Assembly: GCA_902809825.1 (NCBI GenBank)
Contig: LR778114.1
Coordinates: forward strand, 1,426,001 to 1,490,000
Direction of reading: 5' to 3'
DNA from: Candidatus Hydrogenisulfobacillus filiaventi
GTDB taxonomy: Bacteria > Bacillota > Sulfobacillia > Sulfobacillales > R501
DNA length: 64,000 nt
Shown here: positions 9,634 through 17,844 of the stretch, one piece after another
Layout: every line of letters begins with the position of its first letter
How positions within the stretch are numbered: position 1 is the stretch's first letter
Notes under the pieces: generated by a model
The model's database searches: none
Told to the model about the DNA's origin: nothing
What the model saw: only the letters and a program-made list of their open reading frames with translations
Made by a program: the position numbers and the translations under genes

Positions 9634-9691
9634 GCTGACAGGACCGGTGCGCCTCCGGGCGCACACCCACCGGCCGCTGGGAGGTGCCCGC

Positions 9692-10357
9692 ATGGTGTAT
9701 GAAGCTCCCGGATGGGATGCCCTTCTGGCGCGCATCAGCGCCTATGACCGCCGGCTCCGGCAGCTGACCCCGGCCGCTGTCCAGCTGGCGGCCCGCAGTC
9801 ACGCCATGCTGGCTGAAGCGGTGCGGGTGCTCGAGGACGGCAGCGGGGCCGGGGAGGCGGAGATCCGGGCTGCCGACCGGCGGGTGGATGCGGACGCCGC
9901 CGCCATCACCGACAGCGTGCTGGAACTGATGTCCCTGCAGCAGCCGGACCCGGACGATCTACGTACCATGGCGGCCGTCCTGCGCATTGTCCGCGAGCTG
10001 GAGCGGATCGCCGACTATGCCGGCCACGTCGCCGCCTATGCCCGCCGGCCCCTGCCCGGACAGCCCTGGCGGGCCCAGCTTGCAGCCCTGGGCCGCAGTA
10101 CCTTGGACCTGGTCGACCGCATGGTTACGTCCCTGTCGGGCGGGGAAGCCGGCGCCGCCCGCGCCCTGGCTGCGGCGGACGATGAGGTCGACCGCCGCTA
10201 TCATGCCCTGGAGGAGGCCTGGAACCGGGCGTCGGCCGACGGCAGTCCCGGACCCTGGGTCAACCTGGCCCTGATCGCGCGGGAACTGGAGCGCATCGGG
10301 GATCACGCGGTGAACGTGGGCCGGATGCTCACCTTTGCCGCCGGCGGCCGCTCCTAG
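9692..10357 (+). CDS. phoU: PhoU-like phosphate regulation protein
   Basis: 221 residues made of two PhoU repeats of three helices each. Metal-site signatures are seen as IVRELERIADYAGHVA in the first repeat and LIARELERIGDHAVNVGR in the second. PhoU couples phosphate uptake by Pst or Pit transporters to the PhoR/PhoB system. The ATG at 9692 follows GGGAGGTG. No pst or phoR gene is in the window, so it may serve a remote transporter. The gene ends four bases inside the end of the convergent thyX. Confidence 0.9.
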   Translation: MVYEAPGWDALLARISAYDRRLRQLTPAAVQLAARSHAMLAEAVRVLEDGSGAGEAEIRAADRRVDADAAAITDSVLELMSLQQPDPDDLRTMAAVLRIVRELERIADYAGHVAAYARRPLPGQPWRAQLAALGRSTLDLVDRMVTSLSGGEAGAARALAAADDEVDRRYHALEEAWNRASADGSPGPWVNLALIARELERIGDHAVNVGRMLTFAAGGRS

Positions 10358-11067
10358 CGCAGGCCGGCCTCGGAAAGGACCCGGAAGGATTCCGGGAAGG
10401 CGGCCTCCGCCAGTTCCCGGACGGCGCGCGCGTACTCCCGGATTTCCCCCTGCGCGTCCTCGCCTTCCCGCAAGGCGCAGAAATGCCACACCGACCATAA
10501 TGACGCTGTCCAGTACCAGCTGGTGTACAGGCCGTACGCCGGCAGGAACAGGCGGGCCTGTTCGGGGGCGATCCCGGCTTCCAGGGCCGCCCGGTAGCGG
10601 CGGATCCCGTCCTCGATGGCCGCGTCCAGTTCCCGGCTCCAGTATGCGCCGGCCTCCGCCCCTAACGGCCCCGCGGCCGCCTGCTTGTTGCGGGGGTGGG
10701 GCCGCCGCCAGGCCTCAGGCCCCGGCCGGTAGAACTCTGGCTCCTCGCTGACATAACGCCGGGAGAGTTCGTTCCAGGCCGTCTCCTCCACCGTATGCAC
10801 CGAATCCACCACGTGGCGCCACCACTGCCGCGCCACCACCAAGGGGGCTTTGACCTCGAACTGCAGCTTAGGGTGATAAAACGGGCTGCGGTGCTCGTGG
10901 GTGGCCATGTACCGCAGGAGGCGGACGTCCTCTTCCTCCAGCGTCTGCTTGCGCCGGTTATAGGATACCCGGGCCGCGTTCACCACCGTCAGGTCGGATC
11001 CCAGGACCTCATGCAGGATCACATAGCCGTGATCCAGCACCCGCCGCATCAGCCGGGCTTCCTCCAT
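10354..11067 (-). CDS. thyX: flavin-dependent thymidylate synthase (variant signature motif)
   Basis: 237 residues. ThyX makes dTMP from dUMP using FAD, NADPH and methylene-tetrahydrofolate. Family features are HEHRSPFYHPKLQFEVKAP and VARQWWRH, then ELSRRYV. The canonical signature RHRxxSxxExSxRY is altered: after RH the sequence reads VVDSVHTVEETAWNELSRRY, so the second arginine is valine and several residues are inserted. The glutamate, serine and final arginine remain. This could be a functional ThyX subtype; activity should not be assumed. It converges on phoU with a 4-base overlap and has the same orientation as the proBA genes upstream. Confidence 0.88.
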   Translation of the reverse strand: MEEARLMRRVLDHGYVILHEVLGSDLTVVNAARVSYNRRKQTLEEEDVRLLRYMATHEHRSPFYHPKLQFEVKAPLVVARQWWRHVVDSVHTVEETAWNELSRRYVSEEPEFYRPGPEAWRRPHPRNKQAAAGPLGAEAGAYWSRELDAAIEDGIRRYRAALEAGIAPEQARLFLPAYGLYTSWYWTASLWSVWHFCALREGEDAQGEIREYARAVRELAEAAFPESFRVLSEAGLR

Positions 11068-11091
11068 GCCAGCCAGTCCCCCATCCGCGGT

Positions 11092-12363
11092 TCAGAAGTC
11101 GCGCGTCTGCCCTTCGCCACGCACCAGATGCTTGACCGTGGTCAGTGCCTCCAGCCCCATGGGACCGCGCGCGTGCAGCTTCTGGGTGCTGATGCCGACC
11201 TCCGCGCCCAGGCCGTACATAAAGCCGTCCGTGAAGCGGGTGGAGGCGTTCCAGTAGACCGCCGCCGCGTCCACCGCCTCCTGGAAGCGAGTTCCGGCCC
11301 GGTAGTCGTTGGTGACAATGGCCTCCGAATGGTGGGTCCCGTAACGGGCAATGTGGGCCAGGGCCGCCTCCAGGTCGGGTACCACCCCCATGGCGATTTC
11401 CAGGCCCAGGTATTCCTCCGCCCAGTCCCGCTCGGTCGCGGGCAGGGCCTCGGGAATCCTCCGCCGGACGGCCTCATCCCCGTGAATGGTGACCCCGTCC
11501 TGCCGGAACTGTGCCGCAACCATGGGCAGAAAGGCGTCCGCCACCGCCTCGTGTACCAGGCAGGTCTCCAGGGCGTTGCACACCGCCGGGGTGCGCACCT
11601 TGCCGTCGCGCAGGATGGCCAGGGCCATGTCCAGGTCGGCGGCGCGATCGACGTACAGATGGCAGTTGCCGACCCCGGTCTCGATAACCGGGACCGTGGC
11701 CTCCTGCACCACCCGCCGGATGAGCCCGTTCCCGCCACGGGGAATGAGCAGGTCGAGGCCCTCCAGGTGCAGCAGGCCCCCGACCCAGCGCCGGTCCGGG
11801 TCTTCCACCAGCTGTACCGCGTCGGCAGGGGCCCCCGCCGCCTCCAGGCCCTGCCGCAGCGCCGCCACCAGGGCGGCATTGCTGGTGAGCGCCTCATGAC
11901 CGCCCCGCAGGATAAGGCCGTTGCCGCTCTTGACCGTGAGCCCCGCGGCCTCAATGGTCACCCCCGGCCGGCTCTCATAAATGAGGGCGATCACGCCCAG
12001 GGGCACCCGCACCGTTTCCAGCCGCAGGCCCTTGGCAATCCGGCGGCCCTGGGAGACCCCCAAGGGGTCCGGCAGCCGGGCCAGTTCCCCCAGGTTGTCC
12101 GCCAGCGTCGCCAGCTTGGCCGGATCGAGGGCCAGCCGCTTGGACAGGGCGGGGTCGATCCCCTCCGCCTCCGCCCGCGCCAGGTCCTCCCGGTTGGCCG
12201 CCAGGATCGCCTCCGCCCGGGCATGGAGGGCCTCCCGCATTGCGAGCAGGGCCCGGCTCCGCCCTTCCGCCCCCAGCGCCACCAAGGCCCCGGAAGCCGC
12301 CCGGGCCCGGTCGCGCATCCCGGCCAGGGCGCTGTCCACTGCCGTCGGCAGTTCCGTTGCCAT
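11092..12363 (-). CDS. proA: gamma-glutamyl phosphate reductase
   Basis: 423 residues, an aldehyde-dehydrogenase-fold enzyme reducing gamma-glutamyl phosphate to glutamate semialdehyde in proline synthesis. Recognisable parts are VPLGVIALIYESRPGVTIEAAGL, LKSGNG-type VKSGNGLILRGGHEA, and the cysteine segment KVRTPAVCNALETCLVH that contains the nucleophile. The ATG at 12363 follows a purine-rich GGAAGGAAGGGAAGG. It lies 49 bases after proB and shares its T-box leader. Length is normal for the family. Confidence 0.96.
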   Translation of the reverse strand: MATELPTAVDSALAGMRDRARAASGALVALGAEGRSRALLAMREALHARAEAILAANREDLARAEAEGIDPALSKRLALDPAKLATLADNLGELARLPDPLGVSQGRRIAKGLRLETVRVPLGVIALIYESRPGVTIEAAGLTVKSGNGLILRGGHEALTSNAALVAALRQGLEAAGAPADAVQLVEDPDRRWVGGLLHLEGLDLLIPRGGNGLIRRVVQEATVPVIETGVGNCHLYVDRAADLDMALAILRDGKVRTPAVCNALETCLVHEAVADAFLPMVAAQFRQDGVTIHGDEAVRRRIPEALPATERDWAEEYLGLEIAMGVVPDLEAALAHIARYGTHHSEAIVTNDYRAGTRFQEAVDAAAVYWNASTRFTDGFMYGLGAEVGISTQKLHARGPMGLEALTTVKHLVRGEGQTRDF

Positions 12364-12412
12364 TGCTGCCTTCCCTTCCTTCCCCGGATTCCCGGATCCC
12401 TCTGCGTCCCCC

Positions 12413-13165
12413 TCAAACGGTGGGCACAAACCGCGTGCCCACCGCTGTCCCTTCCGCCGCTGCCAGCAGCACATCCTCCGCCCGCCCGTGGGCGATGACG
12501 GTGGGGATGCCCGCCTCCCAGCAGATACGGGCGGCCTCCAGCTTGGTCCGCATGCCGCCGGTGCCCCAGCGGCCGCCAGGCCCGCCCAAGGCCTGAATGG
12601 CCGGCGTCAGGTCCGTCACCAGCGGGATGCGCTCCGCCTCCGGATCGCGATGGGGGTCCCGCGTGTAGAGGCCGTCGATGTCGCTCAACAACACCAGCAG
12701 ATCCGCCCCCATCAGCTCCGCCACCCGGGCGGCCAGGGTGTCGTTATCCCCCACCCGGATCTCCTCATCGGCCACGGTGTCATTTTCGTTCACCACCGGT
12801 ACCACGCCCCAATCCAACAGCCGGGCCATGGTCCGGCGCGAGCGCAACCGCCGGTCGTCACAGTCGAGGTCCTCCCGGGTCAGCAGCACCTGGGCCACCA
12901 TCAGCGGATCCATCGCCCGCCGGTAGGCCTCCATCAGGAGGGGCTGTCCTACCGCAGCCAGGGCCTGCTTCTCCGCCAGCGAGGCCGCGACCCGCCCCAA
13001 CGCCCCGGACCCGCTGCCCACCGCCCCTGAACTGACCAGGATCACCTCGTGCCCCAGCGCCCGCAGGGCCCGCGTCTGCCGGCTGAGGTCCCCGACCGCC
13101 GCCCGGTTGAGCCGGCCGTCTTCATCACACACCGTCGAGGTCCCGAATTTGGCCACGATCCGCAT
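12413..13165 (-). CDS. proB: glutamate 5-kinase, short form without PUA domain
   Basis: 250 residues, the amino-acid-kinase domain only. It phosphorylates glutamate at the gamma carboxyl, the first step of proline synthesis. Seen are VAKFGTSTVC, LVSSGAVGSG, VVNENDTVADEEI with the GDNDTLAA binding loop, and GTGGMRTKLEAA. The C-terminal PUA domain of the longer (about 370-residue) enzymes is absent; such short forms are known. The ATG at 13165 starts at MRIVAKFG. It is the first gene of proB-proA behind a T-box riboswitch, so expression should follow tRNA-Pro charging. Confidence 0.95.
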   Translation of the reverse strand: MRIVAKFGTSTVCDEDGRLNRAAVGDLSRQTRALRALGHEVILVSSGAVGSGSGALGRVAASLAEKQALAAVGQPLLMEAYRRAMDPLMVAQVLLTREDLDCDDRRLRSRRTMARLLDWGVVPVVNENDTVADEEIRVGDNDTLAARVAELMGADLLVLLSDIDGLYTRDPHRDPEAERIPLVTDLTPAIQALGGPGGRWGTGGMRTKLEAARICWEAGIPTVIAHGRAEDVLLAAAEGTAVGTRFVPTV

Positions 13166-13233
13166 CCGAATCCGCCTTCCCTGCCCGCTGTCATGGTACG
13201 GGTTCCGCCGCCGGCCGCGCCCCCGGCGGCCAT

Positions 13234-13260
13234 AAAAAAGCCCCCGACTGCGTCGAGGGC
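13234..13260 (-). terminator. T-box regulated terminator
   Basis: Minus-strand GCCCTCGAC-GCA-GTCGGGGGC stem (13240-13260) with one mismatch, followed by six U (13234-13239). It is the attenuator of the T-box leader, 69 bases before the proB start. Confidence 0.9.
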
Positions 13261-13481
13261 GAAAGTGCAATCCTTCCGCGGTGCCACCCCGCTTGCCGCA
13301 TCCCGCGGCCGCTCACGGCCCGTTAACGGGGGCGCCGCCGGACTCCTCGTCCGGAGCTCGGAAGCGGGTTGGAGCCTCCGGGGGCGGGCTTACAGCCGGG
13401 ACCCGCCTCTCTGTACACCGGGCACGCTCCGCATTCTTCCTTCATCGCCGAACCGATACGCGGATGATGCATCCGTTTACG
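13234..13481 (-). promoter_or_regulatory. T-box riboswitch, probably tRNA-Pro specific, controlling proBA
   Basis: On the minus strand the leader shows the T-box elements in order: GATGAAGGAAGAATGC (stem I base), CAGAGAGG and GGCTGTAAGCC (AG bulge and distal loop region), and the T-box core GGGGTGGCACCGCGG at about 13276-13290, followed by an intrinsic terminator. The descending side of stem I reads CCAACCCGCTTCC, where CCC followed by G fits a proline specifier codon. Uncharged tRNA-Pro would pair with the T-box bulge and favour antitermination. Family knowledge and the downstream proline genes agree. The exact specifier register is my inference. Confidence 0.9.
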
Positions 13482-13487
13482 AGCAAC

Positions 13488-13516
13488 AGTCTAGAGAATC
13501 CCCCGGATGCCGTCAA
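13488..13516 (-). promoter_or_regulatory. promoter of the T-box/proBA transcript, overlapping the galT stop
   Basis: TTGACG (13511-13516), 17-base spacer, TAGACT (13488-13493). The TGA stop of galT (13513-13515) is inside the -35 hexamer. Predicted start near 13481. Confidence 0.75.
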
Positions 13517-14568
13517 GCCGGCCCGCCCTCCGCCGGCGCCGGGCTGAAGCGGGGCCGGAGACGGGCGGCCACCTCCTCCGGGCGCAGCATGGTGATGGCT
13601 TCGCCGTGCAGGGTATGGAAGTAGTTCATGTCGCTGGTGCCGGCAGCCGACAACAGCAGGCGCGGCACCATCCGCAGCTGCACCCGGAAGCTCCGGCGGT
13701 CCTCCTCCGTGACCCCGCTGAAGATGGTCAGGTTGAACCCGCTGTACCCCTCCTCGGCGAAGGCCGACGCCAGCCGGGAGATGCCGTCCGCGAGCCCGCC
13801 CAGGGCGGCCGCGGACAGCTCCTCGTAGCGGCCGGAGTCGGTTATCCCCCACACCTCCAGCAGGCCCTGGGGGGCAAAGGCCGCTACCCAGGCCACGGGG
13901 CCGGTCTCGCCCAGCCACCGTTCCCCGGCCGCCCGTTCCTCCTCCGCCAGTTCCTCCCAGAATACCCGGCCGTGCTCGCGGTAATATCCCCGGCTGGCCT
14001 CCAGCAGATCGGCGTGGCGGTTGGTAGGCTCCTCCCCAGCGATAATCTGAAAATGCGGGTGCACCAGCGAGGCCCCGGCCGTCGGCAGGAAATTCCAGTT
14101 AAAGGTGAAATGCCGGGTGCGTCCCGGATAGGCCTGCGCCAGCACGCGGGCATAGTCCTGGGCCAGCTCCAGCCCCGGCTGCACCCATCCGGCGGTGATG
14201 GCGTTCAGAGGCATGTAATGGTCCCCCGAGAACACCCCTACCGCACTGTTTTCGTCGTAGGGGAAGAGGTTGGGGAACAGGATGGCCGGCCCCCGCACCA
14301 GCCGGCCCTCCCCCGTCACCGCGGCCAGGAAACGTGGGGTGACGGTGGTCACGCGTTCCGGGCAGAAGGGACACCAGCCCGCGCTCTCCTCTGCCGCCGG
14401 CCGGAAATCAGGCGGAGGCGGGAAGTGGGCAGGATAGTCCAGGATGCGGGCACGCAAGCCGGTAAGCGGATCGTGCCGGATCTCGGTCACCCGGGCGGTG
14501 GGCTCCCAGTTGCGGGTGGGATCCAGAAAGGTCAGGGTGCCGCTGCTCTTCCGCCATTGAATGGGCAT
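13513..14568 (-). CDS. galT: galactose-1-phosphate uridylyltransferase-like protein
   Basis: 351 residues of the HIT-superfamily GalT type. Evidence is the zinc cysteine pair CPFCP near residue 68, NLFPYDENSAVGVFSGDHY, and the catalytic histidine motif SLVHPHFQII (HxHxQ). The enzyme would exchange UMP between UDP-glucose and a hexose 1-phosphate. No galK or galE neighbours are present, so the substrate may be another sugar phosphate or an adenylyl donor; ADP-glucose phosphorylase and diadenosine phosphorylase-like members share these motifs. The ATG at 14568 is followed by MPIQWRKSSGTLTFLDP. The end overlaps the proBA promoter. Confidence 0.78.
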   Translation of the reverse strand: MPIQWRKSSGTLTFLDPTRNWEPTARVTEIRHDPLTGLRARILDYPAHFPPPPDFRPAAEESAGWCPFCPERVTTVTPRFLAAVTGEGRLVRGPAILFPNLFPYDENSAVGVFSGDHYMPLNAITAGWVQPGLELAQDYARVLAQAYPGRTRHFTFNWNFLPTAGASLVHPHFQIIAGEEPTNRHADLLEASRGYYREHGRVFWEELAEEERAAGERWLGETGPVAWVAAFAPQGLLEVWGITDSGRYEELSAAALGGLADGISRLASAFAEEGYSGFNLTIFSGVTEEDRRSFRVQLRMVPRLLLSAAGTSDMNYFHTLHGEAITMLRPEEVAARLRPRFSPAPAEGGPA

Positions 14569-14711
14569 GATCGATTCCTCCCGGTTGCTGGCCGGCGGCT
14601 GCCGGTCCGTCCCCGCGGCCGGCGGACGCCCTCCGGCTTTATTTCCGCCTCCCGCTCAGGGAAAATGGAGGCGCACCCGCCGGGGTGCCGGGACCGGGAG
14701 GAGGACGGACC

Positions 14712-15407
14712 GTGCCGCTCACCAGCCATGTTGAACGTCACTTTAACAGCTCCGAGACCGTCCGCGACGTCGTCATCGGCGCCGCCGACGGACTGACGGT
14801 ACCCTTTGCCCTGGCCGCCGGCCTGGCGGGGACGGTGCACGCCCCCACCGTGGTCGTGGTGGCCGGCCTGGCCGAAATCGCTGCCGGTTCCCTGGCCATG
14901 GGCCTGGGCGGGTACCTGGCCGCCCGCACCGACGCCGAACACTACTGGTCCGAACGGCGCCGCGAGGAACGGGAGGTGGACGAGATCCCCCAGGCTGAAA
15001 CCGCCGAACTGGCCGAGATTATCAGCCAGTGGGGCCTGGAACCCGAACGGGCGGAGGCGGTCATCCAGGGTATCAGCCGCGACAAGCAGCGCTGGGTGGA
15101 CTTTATGATGCGCTACGAGCTGGGCCTGGAGGAGCCCCATCCCGGCCGGGCCCGGGCCAGTTCCCTCACGATCGGCCTCTCCTATATCCTGGCCGGCCTC
15201 GTTCCTCTGGCCCCCTACATGCTCCTGCCGACCCTGACCGGGGCGCTGCGGGTCTCGGTCGGCCTGACCATCCTCGCCCTCTTCCTGTTCGGCGCCGTCA
15301 AGGGCCGTTTCACGGGCGTACCCGCCTGGCGCAGCGGGATGGAAACCTGCCTGGTAGGCAGCCTGGCCGCTGCCGCGGCCTACGGGGTGGCACGCCTCGT
15401 CACCTGA
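14712..15407 (+). CDS. VIT1/CCC1 family iron/manganese transporter
   Basis: 231 residues. The first segment RDVVIGAADGLTVPFALAAGLAG is the family signature; EIAAGSLAMGLGGYLAARTDAEHY continues the second helix. A charged cytoplasmic insert (about 80-150) is followed by three hydrophobic segments ending at the C terminus. Members export Fe(II) or Mn(II) from the cytosol. The start is a GTG at 14712, with GGGAGGAGG upstream. It is divergent from galT and overlaps the end of the convergent Toprim gene by eight bases. Metal specificity cannot be told. Confidence 0.9.
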   Translation: MPLTSHVERHFNSSETVRDVVIGAADGLTVPFALAAGLAGTVHAPTVVVVAGLAEIAAGSLAMGLGGYLAARTDAEHYWSERRREEREVDEIPQAETAELAEIISQWGLEPERAEAVIQGISRDKQRWVDFMMRYELGLEEPHPGRARASSLTIGLSYILAGLVPLAPYMLLPTLTGALRVSVGLTILALFLFGAVKGRFTGVPAWRSGMETCLVGSLAAAAAYGVARLVT

Positions 15408-15774
15408 GGGCCGGACCGTCACGCACCGCCTCCGCCTTGACCGGCAGCCCGATGCGGCCCAGCCGCTCCGACAGGTACGGGAGCGGGGTATGCTCCACCC
15501 CCCGGTAGCTGGGCTTGGTATAGAGGTTGATGGCGTCAGGGAACTGCTCCCGCAGAATCCCCCGGATGCGGCGGCCGGAGGCGTCCGCGTCGGTGAAGAT
15601 GACCACCTGGCGATGGCGGGCCATGCGCGCGATACACATCAGCTTCTCCCAGGAAGGAATCCCGTTGGTGGTGACGATGGGCACCGCATCGCCCAAAAGG
15701 CGCCTCAGCTGCCGGCGATCGTTCTTGCCCTCCACCACCAGCAGGAACTCCTCCGCAACCTCCATGCCCGCCAT
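15400..15774 (-). CDS. small Toprim-domain protein
   Basis: 124 residues, essentially one Toprim domain: LVVEGKNDRRQLRR supplies the conserved glutamate and FTDADASGRRIRG the DxD pair. The arrangement resembles ribonuclease M5 (RnmV) and related Toprim nucleases, but it is shorter than RnmV (about 180) and no 5S rRNA or ksgA gene is adjacent. The ATG at 15774 has GGGGGAGGTG eight bases upstream. A nuclease or primase-like role is an inference from the fold only. Confidence 0.8.
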   Translation of the reverse strand: MAGMEVAEEFLLVVEGKNDRRQLRRLLGDAVPIVTTNGIPSWEKLMCIARMARHRQVVIFTDADASGRRIRGILREQFPDAINLYTKPSYRGVEHTPLPYLSERLGRIGLPVKAEAVRDGPALR

Positions 15775-16129
15775 GGGTGCCACACCTCCCCCGCCTCCCG
15801 GGATGGCCGGCACGGGCCGCCCTCGGCCCGCCAGGCGGTCCCCACCACCTCACGACAGGGAACAAACCGGGGGTACCCGGTCCTCCCTGCCTTGGTTGTA
15901 GCATATCCCGCCCCCCTCCGCATGGCAGGGGCCACCCCAGCCGGGGGGACTGGTTGCTTCCAACCGGCATCCCTGACATGACGGTAGGCGTCTACCGGGT
16001 ATCTTGACCGGTATTAAAAGTTTTCATTGACACAATTGTGACGCATCGGATACCATAGGAACAGTTTTGGCAGATTAGCGTCCGATCCGGCCGCTGTTCA
16101 GCCCGCAGGATGATCAAGGAGGCTCATCC
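15775..16129. other. intergenic region between the Toprim gene and amt
   Basis: 355 bases between divergent genes. It contains the amt promoter (16027-16056) and, near 15951-15964, a small inverted repeat GGTTG-cttc-CAACC. No gene or riboswitch was found. The 16010-16060 part is AT-rich compared with the surroundings. Confidence 0.6.
16027..16056 (+). promoter_or_regulatory. promoter of amt
   Basis: TTGACA (16027-16032), 18-base spacer, TACCAT (16051-16056). Predicted start near 16063, giving a 67-base leader that ends in the site AAGGAGG. Confidence 0.6.
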
Positions 16130-17494
16130 ATGTACGTTCCGTCGGCCCCCTACGTAAGTCCCGGGGACACCGCGTGGCAGCTTACCGCCGCTACCCTGGT
16201 CGGGATGATGAGCGTGCCCGGGATCGCCATCCTCTACGGGGGGCTGGTCAAGCGCAAATGGGCGCTGAACTCGGTCATGATGGTGCTGTACGCCTTTGCG
16301 GTGGTGCTGCTGGTGTGGGTGCTCTGGGGCTACAACATGGGCTTCGGCAGCCCGGCCCGCCTGGGCCCCGGCATCCTGTCCAACCTGGTGGGCCGGCCGG
16401 GTCCTGTCCTGGGGTCGGCGGCCGAGATCGGGCGGGCCCGGATCCCGCTCCTCCAGGGCGCGCTGCCCCCGCTGCGCTTCGGCGGGTCGGCGCTCATCTA
16501 CTTCCAGTTCGTCTTCGCCGGCATCAGCCCCGTCATCCTGGCGGGCGCGGTGCTCGGCCGCATGAATTTTAAGGCCTGGATGCTGTTTGTGCCCCTGTGG
16601 TCGACCTTCGTCTACAGCGTGAACGCCTTCATGCTGTGGGGCGGCGGCTGGCTGGCCCAGCTGGGGGCGGTGGACTACAGCGGCGGCTACGTCATCCACG
16701 TAGCAGCCGGGGTATCGGGCTACGTGGCCGCGGCGGTGGTGGGGCCCCGCCTGGCGGCCGACCGCGAGCACTTCCCGTCCAACAACCTCATCATGGCCCT
16801 GGCCGGGGCCGGCATCCTGTGGCTGGGCTGGAACGGCTTCAACGGCGGCGACCCCTACTTTGCCAACGCCGACGCGGCGGCCGCGGTCCTCAACACCAAC
16901 CTGGCCGCGGCCGGAGCCCTGCTGACCTGGTTGTTCCTGGATGTCTTCAGCCAGGGACAGGCTTCCCTGGTGGGAGCGATGAACGGCATGATCGCCGGGC
17001 TGGTGGCCATCACCCCCGCGGCCGGGTTCGTCAACGGCACCGGCGCCATCGCCATCGGCCTCCTCTCCGGGGCCGTGCCCTGGTTCACCATGAACAAGCT
17101 GGGCTCCCTTTCCCTGTTCCGCAAGGTGGACGACACCCTGGGCATCCTGCACACCCATGCCATCCCGGGGGCGCTGGGCGGGCTCCTGACCGGTGTGTTC
17201 GCCGACCCCCGCATGCTGGAGTACCTGGGCAGCAAGGGCACGGCCGCCTTTGCTGTGACGGGAGCCCTTTACGGCAATCCGGCCCAGCTGGAGAAGCAGG
17301 CCCTGGCGCTGCTGGTCGTGGTGGTGTACGACGCCCTGGCCACCTTCGGGCTCCTGAAGCTGGTCTCCTTGCTGGTCCCCCTGCGCCTGGGCGAGAGTGC
17401 CCTCCTGCTGGGCGACCAGGCGGTCCATGGGGAAGGGCCAGCCGCGCCCGAGGGCCAGCCGGCCCGGACCGGCGCATTGCCGGTCCGGGAGTAA
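16130..17494 (+). CDS. amt: ammonium transporter (Amt family)
   Basis: 454 residues with about eleven hydrophobic segments; no cleavable signal peptide is obvious. Family landmarks are PGIAILYGGLVKRKWALNSVMM, YVIHVAAGVSGYVAAAVVGPR with the first pore histidine, WLGWNGFNGG, and ILHTHAIPGALGGLLTG with the second pore histidine. It conducts ammonium into the cell. AAGGAGG precedes the ATG. No glnK or glnB gene follows, unlike the usual pairing, so PII control would have to come from elsewhere. A strong hairpin ends the transcript. Confidence 0.96.
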   Translation: MYVPSAPYVSPGDTAWQLTAATLVGMMSVPGIAILYGGLVKRKWALNSVMMVLYAFAVVLLVWVLWGYNMGFGSPARLGPGILSNLVGRPGPVLGSAAEIGRARIPLLQGALPPLRFGGSALIYFQFVFAGISPVILAGAVLGRMNFKAWMLFVPLWSTFVYSVNAFMLWGGGWLAQLGAVDYSGGYVIHVAAGVSGYVAAAVVGPRLAADREHFPSNNLIMALAGAGILWLGWNGFNGGDPYFANADAAAAVLNTNLAAAGALLTWLFLDVFSQGQASLVGAMNGMIAGLVAITPAAGFVNGTGAIAIGLLSGAVPWFTMNKLGSLSLFRKVDDTLGILHTHAIPGALGGLLTGVFADPRMLEYLGSKGTAAFAVTGALYGNPAQLEKQALALLVVVVYDALATFGLLKLVSLLVPLRLGESALLLGDQAVHGEGPAAPEGQPARTGALPVRE

Positions 17495-17521
17495 GCCGGA
17501 GGCGACCGGGAACACGAGGAA

Positions 17522-17555
17522 GCCGGATGCGGCAGGCGCATCCGGCCCCGGTTTT
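17522..17555 (+). terminator. terminator of amt
   Basis: Ten-base-pair perfect stem, GCCGGATGCG (17522-17531) with CGCATCCGGC (17537-17546), 5-nt loop, then CCCGGTTTT. It lies between convergent genes and may also stop the small gene ending at 17554. Confidence 0.7.
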
Positions 17556-17832
17556 AATCCGGCTCTTCCGGCGGGGGCGGTTCCGGTGCCTTAGCCTCCC
17601 GCCGGGCCAGCTCATCCTCCACCGCTGCAATCAGCTCGTCCAGGTCCTGACGACGGGCCAGCAGGTGCCGCCGCAGGGACCGCAAGGCATAGGGATCCAT
17701 CTGCTCCAGCCAGCCCTCCGGCAGCCGGCCCAGCCCCAGGCCCAGCAGGCCCCGCGGCCCCAGGGCCTGCATCATGCCCTGGGCCCACTCGGCCAGCGGG
17801 CCCAGCGGCCCCCAGCCTCCCCAGTCGCTCAT
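17554..17832 (-). CDS. hypothetical protein, 92 aa
   Basis: I do not recognise the family. The N-terminal half is rich in glycine, tryptophan and leucine (WGGWGPLGPLAEW), the middle is a charged helix with arginine- and leucine-rich RSLRRHLLARRQDLDELIAAVEDELARRE, and the C terminus is proline/glutamate-rich. The helix could support self-association. TAGGGAGGGACGG gives a good ribosome site before the ATG. It begins 12 bases after hemQ and is likely co-transcribed with it. No role in haem synthesis can be claimed. Confidence 0.7.
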   Translation of the reverse strand: MSDWGGWGPLGPLAEWAQGMMQALGPRGLLGLGLGRLPEGWLEQMDPYALRSLRRHLLARRQDLDELIAAVEDELARREAKAPEPPPPEEPD

Positions 17833-17844
17833 AGCCGTCCCTCC

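Noticed and set aside
6625-9702. 1025-codon open frame on the plus strand opposite ppc
   Set aside because: Antisense shadow caused by high GC; composition is proline/glutamine/histidine-rich, no domain, and the minus strand carries a full PEP carboxylase.
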